Shown: positions 1 to 9,030 of the stretch, piece after piece
Position numbering within the stretch: position 1 is the first letter of the stretch
How the letters are laid out: each line of letters starts with the position of its first letter
Assembly: GCF_028752835.1 (NCBI RefSeq)
Contig: NZ_CP087952.1
Coordinates: forward strand, 1,779,041 to 1,843,040
Reading direction: 5' to 3'
Length of the DNA: 64,000 nt
From: Desulfosarcina sp. BuS5
GTDB taxonomy: Bacteria; Desulfobacterota; Desulfobacteria; Desulfobacterales; BuS5
Made by a program: the position numbers and the translations under genes
The notes under the pieces: generated by a model
Databases searched by the model: none
Seen by the model: only the letters and a program-made list of their open reading frames with translations
Told to the model about the DNA's origin: nothing

Positions 1-972
1 GAACTGAACCAGACCATTTTCACCAGGCCCAAGTTGTTCTTTTTCCATTATAACCACCAGAGCGTTTACGATCGACGTTCCTATATAAAGCTTCACCCTC
101 TGACGGTTTTTGATCGGTTTGTATGCGCTTTTGAGCAAATGCAGCTCTACATTGAGAAGCTTGGTGGGTCTGACCGATTCCGGCTTTGCCAGGGCCATTC
201 CCCTTTGCACTTCATTCAGAGTGACCTTGTGGAGATTAATTCCGACCCTCTGACCTGCAACGGCCTGGGATACCTTTTGGTGGTGAACCTCTATAAATCG
301 TGCCCTTGTCTCTTTTCCGGATGGCAGGAGATGAATAAGATCATTCTGCCTGATGATTCCCGAAAGAACTGTTCCGTTGACAACTGTTCCAAAACCGGTA
401 ATACTCCTTACCTGATCAATCCATAACCGGAAAGAAGACTGAATCGCCTTGCCGGCAATTTTTTTCTCCTCCTCCTCCATGGTCAGACGGATTTCATTCA
501 GGCCTCTCAGATCAATCGCTGAAAATGGAATAATCGGTTTGCCTTCGAAAAAGGTGCCGCTTATCATATCCTCAATTTCCAGTTCAGCCAGTTCCAGTGT
601 TTCATCATCCACCAGGTCAGCCTTGCTCAACACAACAAATCCGTTTTTGACCTTATAAAAATTAAGTATTTCCAGATGTTCCAGGGTCTGTGGCATGATA
701 CCGTCATCTGCCGCGACCACCAGGACAGCCATATCTATACTGCTTAAACCACGTATGGTGTTTTTGAAAAAATCAATATGACCCGGCACATCCACCAGGG
801 CAATTTGTTTGCCGGAAGAGAGTTCCAGCGGCGCAATGCCCGGGACAATCGACAGGCCGCGGCGCTTTTCTTCCTGAAGCCGATCCGTATCAATACCTGT
901 CAGAGAGAGCGACAGAGAGGTCTTCCCATGATCCACATGTCCGGCTATTCCGATAGTAATAAATTTTTTCAT
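1..972 (-). CDS. selB: Selenocysteine-specific elongation factor SelB (C-terminal part outside window)
   Basis: SelB is the EF-Tu-like GTPase that delivers Sec-tRNA to UGA codons followed by a SECIS hairpin. The 324 visible residues start at an ATG at 972 and stay open to the window edge. The GTPase motifs are clear: G1 GHVDHGKT at residues 11-18, G3 DVPGH near 60 and G4 SKAD near 118. A translation-factor beta-barrel follows (GFGTVVNGTVLSG). The C-terminal winged-helix domains that bind SECIS would lie left of base 1. The tRNA-Sec gene lies about 90 bp upstream on the same strand, which supports SelB over EF-Tu or IF2. Confidence is high; only the C-terminus is unseen. Confidence 0.93.
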   Translation of the reverse strand, partial: MKKFITIGIAGHVDHGKTSLSLSLTGIDTDRLQEEKRRGLSIVPGIAPLELSSGKQIALVDVPGHIDFFKNTIRGLSSIDMAVLVVAADDGIMPQTLEHLEILNFYKVKNGFVVLSKADLVDDETLELAELEIEDMISGTFFEGKPIIPFSAIDLRGLNEIRLTMEEEEKKIAGKAIQSSFRLWIDQVRSITGFGTVVNGTVLSGIIRQNDLIHLLPSGKETRARFIEVHHQKVSQAVAGQRVGINLHKVTLNEVQRGMALAKPESVRPTKLLNVELHLLKSAYKPIKNRQRVKLYIGTSIVNALVVIMEKEQLGPGENGLVQF

Positions 973-1059
973 TACTTCATTGCCGGGTTAAGCTTTAAAG
1001 AAGCATTTTTAGTGTAAATCAAGGCCATTGGCTCCGATTGATCATTTTTTATTATAATT

Positions 1060-1151
1060 TGGAGGGGGCAAGGGGAATCGAACCTCCTCCCGGTTTTGCA
1101 GACCGGGCCAGTGGTTTTGAAGACCATGGGGCGCCCAGCGCCATTGCCCCC
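1060..1151 (-). tRNA. selC: tRNA-Sec (anticodon TCA)
   Basis: Read on the minus strand, this folds as a selenocysteine tRNA. The acceptor is GGGGGCAA/TTGCCCCC, with CCA encoded at 1062-1060. The D stem is long (GGCGC/GCGCC), the anticodon loop is CTTCAAA with anticodon TCA, and the variable arm is long (CCCGGT/ACCGGG). The T loop is TTCGATT. Odd points are an A-C mismatch inside the T stem and U rather than the usual G at the discriminator position. It sits just upstream of selB, the expected selC-selB arrangement. Confidence 0.93.
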
Positions 1152-1603
1152 AATAAAAATAATTATGTACTGGAAAAATACGGGGAGGACTAAAAAAGAT
1201 ATAAAAACAAGGGAATGGAAACTATGAAGTATTTCAATTTCCAGGCCAAACCCCGTGCCTGCCAAATCCTGGCAGAACGTAGTAACTTTACTCATGTAAA
1301 GCCGAAAAATTGAAACATATTGTGAACCTTTAGATAGAATTTATTAAAAAATTATAAACTGACTTAATGATAAAAAATATTATTAACAAGGTATTTCCGA
1401 TTTGTCAATTAAAATTTTCCTATAGGAAGGAACAGGTCACTGTGAAAATGATAAAATTCGACATACCTTTTGATTTATCCGGGTCAGGCTATATATTTTT
1501 TATGTAAGATTTCCTTGTTTTGTTATCGTAATTTCCTGTTTGACATTAAAAAATATCCTATATAAAAATAAAATTTATAAGTTCATAATATAAAATCATT
1601 TGT
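1152..1603. other. Intergenic, no gene recognised
   Basis: This AT-rich stretch lies upstream of selC. A short hairpin CTGCCA/TGGCAG sits around 1258-1274. No convincing open frame or promoter was seen; an open frame across 972-1295 is an artefact that overlaps the tRNA. Confidence 0.4.
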
Positions 1604-1733
1604 AAAGGGTGTTGCAAAGTAAAAAAACTTTGATAATAAAATCAATTGGTTAACCCAGAAAAACCCCATTTTTCCATTATGGCGTAACTATTTGTTTTAA
1701 CTACCGATAATAGCAATCTTTGCAACACCCTTT
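1604..1733. repeat. MITE-like element with 16-bp terminal inverted repeats
   Basis: AAAGGGTGTTGCAAAG at 1604-1619 is matched perfectly in inverted orientation at 1718-1733. The 130-bp unit has no coding capacity. It looks like a miniature inverted-repeat element or the collapsed ends of an IS. No target duplication was identified. Confidence 0.6.
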
Positions 1734-1766
1734 TGTAATAGGGTTATTGTTTTATGGTCACAATGT

Positions 1767-1819
1767 AGTGGCGATCCTTGTGATCGCCCTGATTAGGGCA
1801 ATTACAAGATTCGCCCCTA
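1767..1819. repeat. Imperfect palindrome of GGCGATC...GATCGCC type
   Basis: Two 24-nt arms (beginning AGTGGCGATCC and ending GATTCGCCCCT) surround the 4-nt centre GATT. The left arm itself contains the hairpin GGCGATC/GATCGCC. It resembles short palindromic repeats scattered through many bacterial genomes; no second copy was found here. Confidence 0.5.
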
Positions 1820-1960
1820 TGGAAAATAATATAATTACAGCCTGAAATTTAAAATATTTGTAACCGTTCACGGGCAATAATCGTTTTGAGTTTAAAATTT
1901 AATATCTAACCGCAAATTTTTTTAAGAAAAATTTTGCGTTCCAGTGCCTGATGGTTTATA

Positions 1961-2848
1961 GTGTCAGGAATGGAATCAGTCATAACATATCGGAGGCGAT
2001 CAGTCACCAGGCAAAATATAGCGACCGTCAGGCGGATTATTGAATCACATCCTGACAAAAGCAGACGCTTCATTTCTCAAGAAGTCTGCAGGGAATGGAA
2101 CTGGAGACAGTCTAATGGTGTTCTTAAAGATATGATCTGCCGAAGCCTGCTGCTTCTTTTGGAATCAAAGGGTTTTATTAAACTGCCTGCCCGAAAATGT
2201 ACCCCTCCCAACCCTCTTGCAAAGCGAAAAAAAACATCCTGGGTAATAGTCGATAAAACTCCTGTTCATTGTTCTGTCGAAGACCTGTTTCCTATAAAAC
2301 TTGACCAGGTTCGCAGAACTTCTTTTGAGAAGATATTCAATGGTCTTGTAAGTGAGTACCATTATCTTGGTTATACTCAACCAGTTGGGGAGCATCTCAA
2401 ATATATTGCATTTTCTCATAATCGCCCTATTGCGTGTTTGGCATGGGGGTCAGCGCCATGGTATATTGGAGCACGAGATCGTTTCATTGGCTGGAGCAAA
2501 AAGATTAGAGAGAACAATCTTCATCTAATCGCCAACAATCTCCGTTTTTTGATCCTGCCATGGGTTCAAGTCCCTTGTTTGGCATCATATTTATTGGCAT
2601 TGAACCGTCATCGCTTGTTACAAGATTGGAAAACTTTATATCATCATCCGGTTTATCTGCTTGAAACCTTTGTTGACACAGAGCGCTACCGCGGTACCTG
2701 TTATAAAGCGGATAATTGGATCTGTGTGGGGCAGACAACCGGTCAGGGCAAGCTCAGCAAATCAAAGCAACCACTACTTTCCAAAAAGGCTGTTTATGTT
2801 TATCCCTTGACTAAAAACTTTCGCAGGGAGTTATGTCATGACGCATGA
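1961..2848 (+). CDS. DUF4338 / DruA-like protein carried by the IS
   Basis: This 295-residue protein resembles the DUF4338 family, named DruA in Druantia defence systems, whose biochemical role is not established. The conserved core is visible: YHYLGYTQPVGEHLKYIAF, then ACLAWGSAPW, RDRFIGW, and a C-terminal RYRGTCYKADNWICVGQTTG. The start is either GTG 1961 or ATG 1970; neither has a strong ribosome site. Its stop overlaps the transposase ATG by 11 nt (2838-2848), so the two genes are coupled. No other Druantia gene is nearby, so I infer a role in the element's life cycle rather than phage defence. Identification is from remembered family motifs. Confidence 0.7.
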   Translation: MSGMESVITYRRRSVTRQNIATVRRIIESHPDKSRRFISQEVCREWNWRQSNGVLKDMICRSLLLLLESKGFIKLPARKCTPPNPLAKRKKTSWVIVDKTPVHCSVEDLFPIKLDQVRRTSFEKIFNGLVSEYHYLGYTQPVGEHLKYIAFSHNRPIACLAWGSAPWYIGARDRFIGWSKKIRENNLHLIANNLRFLILPWVQVPCLASYLLALNRHRLLQDWKTLYHHPVYLLETFVDTERYRGTCYKADNWICVGQTTGQGKLSKSKQPLLSKKAVYVYPLTKNFRRELCHDA

Positions 2849-4146
2849 TGAAGCATTGGCTTTGTATAATGCCGGGCTGAAAGTTACGGTCAAAATCCTG
2901 TGTGATTTAAGCAATACTATTGAATTTCAGGAAGAACAGATAAAGGCTTTGGAGGTCAAGGTTGCCAAGCTTTCAAAAAACTCATCCATACATACTAACT
3001 GTTTGCCCTGTATGCGATGGGGAAGTTCATATAATTGATGCGCCTCCTCGTATTATCCAACAAATGGAACTGCCGGAGCTGCCGATAATCAAAGAAGAAC
3101 ATCGTTCGTATCCGGTATGGTGCGAGAAATGTCAGCAAATTCATTACATGCCTTTTCCTGCTAATATAGTCAAGGAAGGGCTCTTCAAAGAGCGCTTGAC
3201 AGCCTTGGTTGCCTATATGAAAAATGTCTGTCATGCATCGTTTTCCACAATCAGAAAATTTATCCGAGACGTCCTTGGAGAAAATGTTTCCCGTGGATAT
3301 CTGCGAAAAGTAATTGAAAAAGTAAGTCAGTCCCTGGAAGCGCCATACAGTGAATTGCTCAATCGTTTACCTTTCGAGGAAGCAGTAAATGTCGATGAAA
3401 CCGGCCATAAGGAAAACAAAGACAAGTTTTGGACATGGGTTTTCAAGGCTGAAATGTATGTGCTGTTCAAAATCGACAAGTCCCGTGGATCAAAAATTTT
3501 AATTGATGTTTTGGGTAAAGAGTTCAACGGAGTACTGGGTTGTGATTATTTTTCGGCGTATCGCAAGTATATGAAGGATTTTAACGTTACTATACAGTTT
3601 TGTATCGCCCACTTGATTCGGGACATCCGGTTTTTAACAACTTTGCCAGATAAAGAAACAAAAGCATATGGCGAAAAACTTCTGGATGAAGTCCGAAATA
3701 TGTTCAAGGTTATTCATGATCGTGACAATATAATCCCGGAAGACTTCACCAATGCTCTTGAAAAGGCTAAGGCAAGAATTATTACAGCAGCCTTGGAGGA
3801 TGTTCCGAGTCGACTGAATAAAGACGGTAAAGAAGAAAAACGGGAAGCCAAAAATATGGCCAACCGATTCCGCAAGCATGGTAAAGAATATTTTGAATTT
3901 ATCACAACTCCCGAAATAGGCCCTACCAACAATGTGGCAGAACAGGCAATCCGATTTATCGTAATAGATCGTTACGTAACTCACGGTACACGCAGTATCA
4001 AAGGACGAAAAAGTTGCGAACGGTTATGGACTGTAATTGCAACATGCGCATTACAAGGCCGATCAGCATTCAATTTTATATTGGAAGCAGTTAAGGCGTA
4101 CTTCAAGAATGATCCCGCCCCATCCCTTATACCTGATACCTCATAG
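2838..4146 (+). pseudogene. IS66-family transposase, internal deletion and frameshift
   Basis: The first frame (from ATG 2838) gives the usual N-terminal coiled coil ending KVAKLSKNSS. The rest is in another frame, from TVCPVCDGE onward. In intact relatives a lysine/proline-rich linker of roughly 40 residues lies between these; here it is missing and the frame changes near 2985-2995. The catalytic half is intact: zinc-type CPVCD and CEKCQ pairs, first D in VDETGHKENK, second D in LGCDYFSAYRK, and E in NNVAEQAIR followed by GRKSCERLW. The stop at 4144-4146 is natural. The coding break makes normal transposase unlikely. Confidence 0.8.
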
Positions 4147-4855
4147 TGAATTTACGATAGGAATCCCTCGGAATCAGTCTATTAAAAAACCTGGAGTTGA
4201 TTTGACATTCCGCCACTGCGTGATCGACTGGCCACTGATTTCGAATATTCCGTGTATATTTCGCAGAGGACAATCATAGGTGATGCGCTTATTCTTACAC
4301 TGATCATGAAATGAGAACGAGATTTCCTAAGTAGTGATCAAATGCAAGAATTTCTTTTTTTGTCTCTTTATAATCCAACATCCTCATCAAAGATGAATCG
4401 GTAGGCGTAGTAGTATATCCCTAAGATTTTTTCATCCTTGAAGACAGCGATACTATATACCGTTTATTCATAGGCCCAACCATTTCCTGCCATTCCAATA
4501 TTTGAAGGGGGCATTTATACCCGTGAACGGTTACTAAACTTTTTTATACAAAGTAAATATAAATTGAAAAATCAAGATTTAGCAAAATTAATAAACTCGT
4601 AAAAAGTAAAACCGAAATATTATTTGAAGACCCCGGCAAAATGACTGAAGCTGGAAAGGGGAAAATGTTGACGTGGCAACATTTTATGTGTACATTAATA
4701 ATATAGGCAGCCTTCATTTGTCAGTTTACACTTTTGGAACAACAACGGGACACTGATGGACATAAATAAATTTATTTTTAAAAAATAATGTAAAGTACTT
4801 TTAAAACGATATAAAGGATGTCGTAATATATAATATTTTTCACAGGTGAAAAACA
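4147..4855. other. IS 3-prime tail and promoter region of the toxin-antitoxin pair
   Basis: Bases 4147-4534 are the non-coding right part of the IS66-like element. Bases 4535-4855 are AT-rich and probably hold the promoter of the Phd/PIN operon; a TATAAT lies near 4830, but no well-spaced -35 was found. Confidence 0.4.
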
Positions 4856-5098
4856 ATGCAAAGAGTAAATGTACGTGAAGCAAGACAACAGATCAGCCGT
4901 CTGCTGGATGCGGTGGCGGCTGGAGAAGAAATTGTTATCATGCGCCGCGGTAAACCGGCAGCTCGCTTACTCCCGGCGTCAAAGATTGAAACAGGAAAGA
5001 TGCGTTTCCCTGACCGCAGCAGTTTGAGGGCAATGCTTCCTCCGGCAAAATTGCCGGCAGAAGAATTAATACGGGAGATGCGTGATGAACGAGGATAG
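4856..5098 (+). CDS. Phd/YefM-family antitoxin
   Basis: An 80-residue antitoxin of the prevent-host-death family. The N-terminal DNA-binding fold is recognisable (VNVREARQQISRLLDAVAAG, then EIVIMRRGKPAARLLP). The last about 35 residues would wrap the toxin. ATG 4856 follows CAGGTGAAAAACA, a weak ribosome site. It overlaps the PIN-domain toxin by 17 nt, the normal antitoxin-first order, and such operons are usually autorepressed. Confidence 0.88.
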   Translation: MQRVNVREARQQISRLLDAVAAGEEIVIMRRGKPAARLLPASKIETGKMRFPDRSSLRAMLPPAKLPAEELIREMRDERG

Positions 5099-5540
5099 TG
5101 GCGGCTACTATCTGGATACCAGCGCACTGCTCCCTTATTATAGAGAGGAGAAAACAAGCCTGGCAATACAGAATTTTTTGTCGTCTCTCAGGGTTCCTGT
5201 CGGCATCAGCGATCTTACCGGATTGGAGTTTGCTTCCGCTCTTTCCCGTTGGATTCGCATGAAGGAAATCACTGAGGCGCAGGCCGGTCTTGTGGAAAAC
5301 GCCTTTGCAGAGGATATCCGTTCAGGTTTATTCAGGCGGCTTTCCATCACTACGAAACACTATCGACAGGCGCAAAAATGGATTTCTTCCAGAAAAACAG
5401 CTTTTCGCACCCTCGATGCCCTGCACCTGGCATGCTGTTTCGGAGCCGGGATAAACATGGTGACTTGTGATGAAGTGCTGGCAAATTTGGCGGATGTTCT
5501 GGGTATGCCCTGCCGATTTGTCGCTGACGGCAAAATATAA
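5082..5540 (+). CDS. PIN-domain ribonuclease toxin (VapC-like)
   Basis: A PIN-domain endoribonuclease of about 150 residues, the toxin partner of the upstream Phd-like protein. The four acidic residues are present: D in YLDTSALL (residue 12), E in TGLEFASAL (49), D in FRTLDALHLA (about 113) and D in VTCDEVLA (about 131). Start is GTG 5082 or ATG 5085, both inside the antitoxin gene, so translation is coupled. VapC-type toxins usually cut tRNA or rRNA; the target here is unknown. The catalytic set is complete, so the toxin looks functional. Confidence 0.88.
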   Translation: MMNEDSGGYYLDTSALLPYYREEKTSLAIQNFLSSLRVPVGISDLTGLEFASALSRWIRMKEITEAQAGLVENAFAEDIRSGLFRRLSITTKHYRQAQKWISSRKTAFRTLDALHLACCFGAGINMVTCDEVLANLADVLGMPCRFVADGKI

Positions 5541-5567
5541 TGGGCCAAAGATGACATGTAAAGTCAA

Positions 5568-5706
5568 CAGGCTGTTACAAAACGCTAATTTATCCAATTT
5601 CTGCGTTGAAAAATAAATTTAATCCTCGGAATACAATGGGTATGCCTGCGGTTAAATTAATTTTTCGCCTTGAACTTAGAATAAATTTTCATTCCGTAAC
5701 AACCTG
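5568..5706. repeat. Large imperfect palindrome (139 bp)
   Basis: The outer arms CAGGCTGTTAC (5568-5578) and GTAACAACCTG (5696-5706) are inverted. Pairing continues inward through CGTTGAAAAATAAATTTAA and TTAAATTAATTTTTCGCC. It lies between the convergent toxin and Crp genes and may be a MITE or a two-way terminator. Confidence 0.55.
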
Positions 5707-5736
5707 TCGGACAGGCTAAATGTAAAAAAGGAAAAA

Positions 5737-6390
5737 TTAAGACAAAGAATCATGCAGTTTAATGTTTTTTTCGCACATTTCGATAACCCCTTCCCCTGCA
5801 AGCATGTGCAGGAGCCGTTAAAGTGTTTCAGGTGTTATTCCTAACAGCAGGGCTATATGTTTCTTGGGAACAGGCAGTAAAAAATTTCTGGACCCGCTGG
5901 TTTCGGCAAGATAATCAAGATAGTTTAACAGACGTATGCGGGGGGTGGAAATCGCCAGGTCTTTAATGCTGTTGATATAAAATTTGTGCCGGGAGGCGAG
6001 GTATTTAAACATTCGTAGTGCAAATCCGGGGTATTTTTGTAGCATTTCATCAAATTCACGGGTGGTAAATGATAAAATTTCTATCTTCTCTAAAGCCACG
6101 GCGCTGACTGAATAACGGCCTTCGAACAATAAAACAAGCGCCCCGAATATTTGTCCGGGCCTTATAAAATTGATAGCCACTTCCCTGCCTTCAACATCGG
6201 TTTTAAAAAGTTTGACCATGCCGGAAGCAAGAAAATAAGCTGTATTACCCGTCTGTCCTTCATTGAATATAATTCCTTTTTTTTTGATTATTTTAAATCT
6301 GCAAACTTTTTCAAGATGACAGAGCGCTATTTTATCAACACTGCCAAAATAAGAACGTACAAACAACAATATTGATTCCTTCTTACCCAT
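5737..6390 (-). pseudogene. Crp/Fnr-family regulator with premature TAA in the HTH
   Basis: The frame starts at ATG 6390, overlapping the upstream stop by 8 nt. A cyclic-nucleotide-binding-like beta roll is clear (GIIFNEGQTGNTAYFLASG, GREVAINFIRPGQIFG), followed by the dimerisation helix and a C-terminal helix-turn-helix (KKHIALLLGITPETL). There an in-frame TAA at 5818-5820 interrupts it. Reading through gives a normal ending (RLLHMLAGEGVIEMCEKN) to a second stop at 5737. A serine codon TCA changed to TAA would explain it. The recognition helix is split, so the product probably cannot bind DNA normally. The neighbouring haem-copper-like protein hints at oxygen or NO sensing, but that is inference. 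Confidence 0.8.
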
Positions 6391-6925
6391 TGTGATCTTT
6401 TGATGTCTCTGTCGCAAAAAGGGTTTTTTCAATATTTAAAGAAAAAAGAAGAGACGACAGGCAGATAAAAGAACCGCCTGTTAACACAAATAATTTAAAA
6501 GGGGTCTCCAGTTCTCTGAATTCGGGGCTTCCGGGCGCATAACCTGATTTGAGTCCGGTCATTCCAATTAGATGAAACCCGACGCAAAACAGCAATATTC
6601 CAAAAACATGAAGCCAAAAATTAGCATAACACGCCCATTTGCTATACCTTTCCCGGCCTTTTGCCTGATCTTTTATTTGGGGAACTATAAAATATAATAT
6701 GCCCATGAGCGCTGAGGTTACCCAGCCGACGAGGCTGATATGCGTATGAATTTTAACAACAAAATGAGAAAAAAAACTTTTCAGATGTTCAGGAGGAATA
6801 TGCATAAAGGCTGCATAGAAAAATTGGAATCTGAATTTTGTCGGAAACATGATCCCTTCAAAGCATCCTGCTATAAAAAACAGGATCGCAACTGTAATAA
6901 AGTATTTTGCCATTTTTCTTGCCAT
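6383..6925 (-). CDS. Small haem-copper-oxidase subunit I-like membrane protein
   Basis: About 180 residues with roughly five membrane segments. Starting at ATG 6925 gives a good ribosome site (AAAAGGAGAGCCGGC); the frame extends further upstream without support. Histidines cluster in FMHIPPEHLK, HFVVKIHTHISLVGW and FWLHVFGILLFCVGFHLIG, reminiscent of haem-binding helices of the cbb3/NOR family. At a third of the normal subunit I length it cannot be a complete oxidase. It lies between the TonB receptor and the Crp/Fnr gene on the same strand. I infer a haem or nitric-oxide related role with low certainty. Confidence 0.55.
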   Translation of the reverse strand: MARKMAKYFITVAILFFIAGCFEGIMFPTKFRFQFFYAAFMHIPPEHLKSFFSHFVVKIHTHISLVGWVTSALMGILYFIVPQIKDQAKGRERYSKWACYANFWLHVFGILLFCVGFHLIGMTGLKSGYAPGSPEFRELETPFKLFVLTGGSFICLSSLLFSLNIEKTLFATETSKDHNG

Positions 6926-6956
6926 GCCGGCTCTCCTTTTTGTAACGTCTTTAAGC

Positions 6957-8917
6957 TTAGAAACCGGCTGAAAGCCCGCAATAGAAAAATGCGCCTCTGA
7001 AGGCGCTGTAGGGCATTTCCCTGTTAAACATATTGTCAATTCCGGCAAACAGACTTAAATTTTGACCTATATTTTTTTCAACATAAATATTCCACACTGT
7101 ATAGCCCCCTGTTTCATCCTTATTTCCATCTTCAAATTTCGGAGCTATCAATTGCTTGCCGGTATAGTTGGCACGTATATTAGTCCTAAAACCCAAATCA
7201 GGATTATCATAACAAAGCCGGATATTAAGCTTTACTTCGGGAACCTCTAAAAGGTCTTCATCCGTATCGTCATTTTTGGAATCGATAAAAGTGGAATTGG
7301 CGAAAACACTAAAATAACATGGAAGCGCCAGGCCGGCTTCAATCTCTATACCTTGCGTGTAAGCTTCATCAAGATTGATTTTTTGATATTCCAGCACCCT
7401 CTTTTTTCCCTGCATCCGGAAATTTCCTGTCGGCTTTTTATAAATCATATCGTCGATATCGTTTCTAAAAGCCATGATTTTACCATTTAACTTTTTGTAT
7501 TCTCCCTCAAAACCTATTTCGTAGCTTTTTGATGTTTCGGAATCGAGATCAGGATTCGGGATAACATCTCCTTTTGAATTTTCAGTGTATACATAGAGTT
7601 CATATACGGACGGCGCGCGAAAACCCTCTCCGTAAGAAGTTTTGAAACGAAAATTATCCAAAATATTGTAGATAAGGCTGACCCTGGGATTAACCTCGGA
7701 GCCGAAATCCGAATGATCATCCAGCCTGACTCCTGCGGTAATCATCAGACAGTCAAAAAGGGGAAAATCATCCTGCAAAAAAAGCGCCCTGTTATGAATA
7801 GTTTTGTCGATATCGGTTTCGCCGCGGTTTTCTATGCCTGATCTTTTTTCTTCTCTATATTCCATCCCTAATGTAAGCAGGTGGCTGTCGGCAAACATGC
7901 GGCTGGCCCTGGTTTCTATCTGGTAAAGTTTGTTTTCAATATCAAAGTCTTCCCTGTCCTCCATAGTGTTGGCTTTTTGTTGCAAAGCAGGATTACTGTA
8001 AGGATCTCCAATATCAATATAGGAACGGTCGAACTCAAAATCAGAATAATAACCGCGTGTCATAATCCTGGCCCCGGCGATTGTTCCGTCATACTGCAAA
8101 AATGCGCTGGTGCGGTCTGAATCAGCGTCCCTGTCCCAGTTAAGGCCGTATTTATTGCGTAACCCCTCGCGGGAGGCATCGCTGTGAAAAACTCCGGCCC
8201 CAAGGGTATGCATATCCAGGAAATCATAACTGAGTTTCAGCATTCCCGAATATTTTTTCACATCATCTATATCCGTATAAAAATCATCCTTGTGCGGTCG
8301 TATTCATCCGTAATATTTGCATGGCCGGATGCAATAATGCCGAAATTGTTCAGCGTATTCCCAAGGGAAGCTTTGATGATATGATTTTCCGCATCTCCAT
8401 AGGTATTCATGCCGTAACGCGTAGTGCAGTTTCCCGAAAGTTGTTCGGGCGCTTTTTTTGTTATGATATTAATTACTCCTCCGATTGCCTCACTGCCATA
8501 AAGCGCAGAGGTCGGGCCCCGCACAATTTCTATCCGTTTAATTATCTCGACTGGAAACTCGGTTAAATCCACGCTTGTATCCCTAAAACCGGTGGAAAAC
8601 CTCATGCCGTCTATAAGAATTAGAGTGCGTTTATTGGTAAGTCCTCTTATTTGCGGAATTAACCCTCTTCCCGCCACATGATCCAAATCAATACTAACCG
8701 CGTCCTTAAGAGCCTCAGCCGCAGTTTCAGCGCCCATAACCCTGATCTGATTTTCAGTTATCACTTCAAAAGCGCCTAGGACTTCTTTAAGCTCTTTTGA
8801 AGTTAAGGTAGCGGTAACAACCGTTTTTTCAATTTTTACTTCTTCTTGTGCTTCTGCTGTATAAACAAAAAAAATCAAAAGGGCCAATAAACAGAATACC
8901 ATTTTAAAACACTTCAT
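6957..8917 (-). pseudogene. TonB-dependent outer-membrane receptor, frameshifted
   Basis: Together the two frames encode a complete receptor of about 650 residues. There is a signal peptide (MKCFKMVFCLLALLIFFVYT), a TonB box region (EKTVVTATLT), a plug domain (IRGLTNKRTLILIDGMRF, IVRGPTSALYGSEAIGGVI) and a 22-strand-type barrel ending in aromatic GLSAGF. Near 8290 the frame moves by one base: the first frame ends shortly after DEYDRTR, and the other carries KDDFYTDIDD into the barrel. Loss of one A in an ACAAAGG-like context would explain it. ATG 8917 follows AAGGAAAAAGTAAG. Substrate is unknown (iron chelate, haem or cobalamin possible). Confidence 0.85.
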
Positions 8918-8994
8918 CTTACTTTTTCCTTTTCACCAAAAAATGACAATGACGTGTAGCGAAACTCCTTCAGGATTCGTATTCACAAAATAAT

Positions 8995-9030
8995 TTAGGG
9001 AAACCTAATAAAAATAGAATACACTGTCAA
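8995..9030 (-). promoter_or_regulatory. Promoter and metal-repressor-like palindrome upstream of the TonB receptor
   Basis: On the minus strand TTGACA (9030-9025) is followed about 17 nt later by TAGGTT as a candidate -10. Overlapping the -10 is the palindrome TTAGG-N4-CCTAA (8995-9008). Half-sites of this kind resemble DtxR/IdeR/MntR boxes, so iron or manganese repression of the receptor is plausible. The site is about 80 nt upstream of the start codon. Confidence 0.5.

Larger units (their letters stand above)
1860..4534 (+). mobile_element. IS66-like insertion sequence with DruA-like passenger gene
   Basis: The ends are perfect 15-bp inverted repeats: GTAACCGTTCACGGG at 1860-1874 and its complement at 4520-4534. 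GTAA-starting ends fit the IS66 family. Inside are two translationally coupled genes, a DUF4338/DruA-like protein and an IS66 transposase. The flanking 8-mers (1852-1859 and 4535-4542) do not match, so a target duplication is not visible. The transposase has lost a segment, so this copy is probably immobile. The usual IS66 accessory genes tnpA and tnpB are absent; the DruA-like gene takes their place. Confidence 0.8.

Noticed and set aside
1250-1280. SECIS-like hairpin or selenoprotein near selC
   Set aside because: No in-frame TGA with a recognisable selenoprotein was found here; the interrupted genes in the window break at TAA, TAG or frameshifts, not TGA.
972-1295. 107-residue protein on the minus strand
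   Set aside because: It runs through the tRNA-Sec gene and has no recognisable family.
1961-2848. Druantia anti-phage system
   Set aside because: Only a DruA-like gene is present, inside IS66-type inverted repeats; no druB-E genes or large helicase follow.
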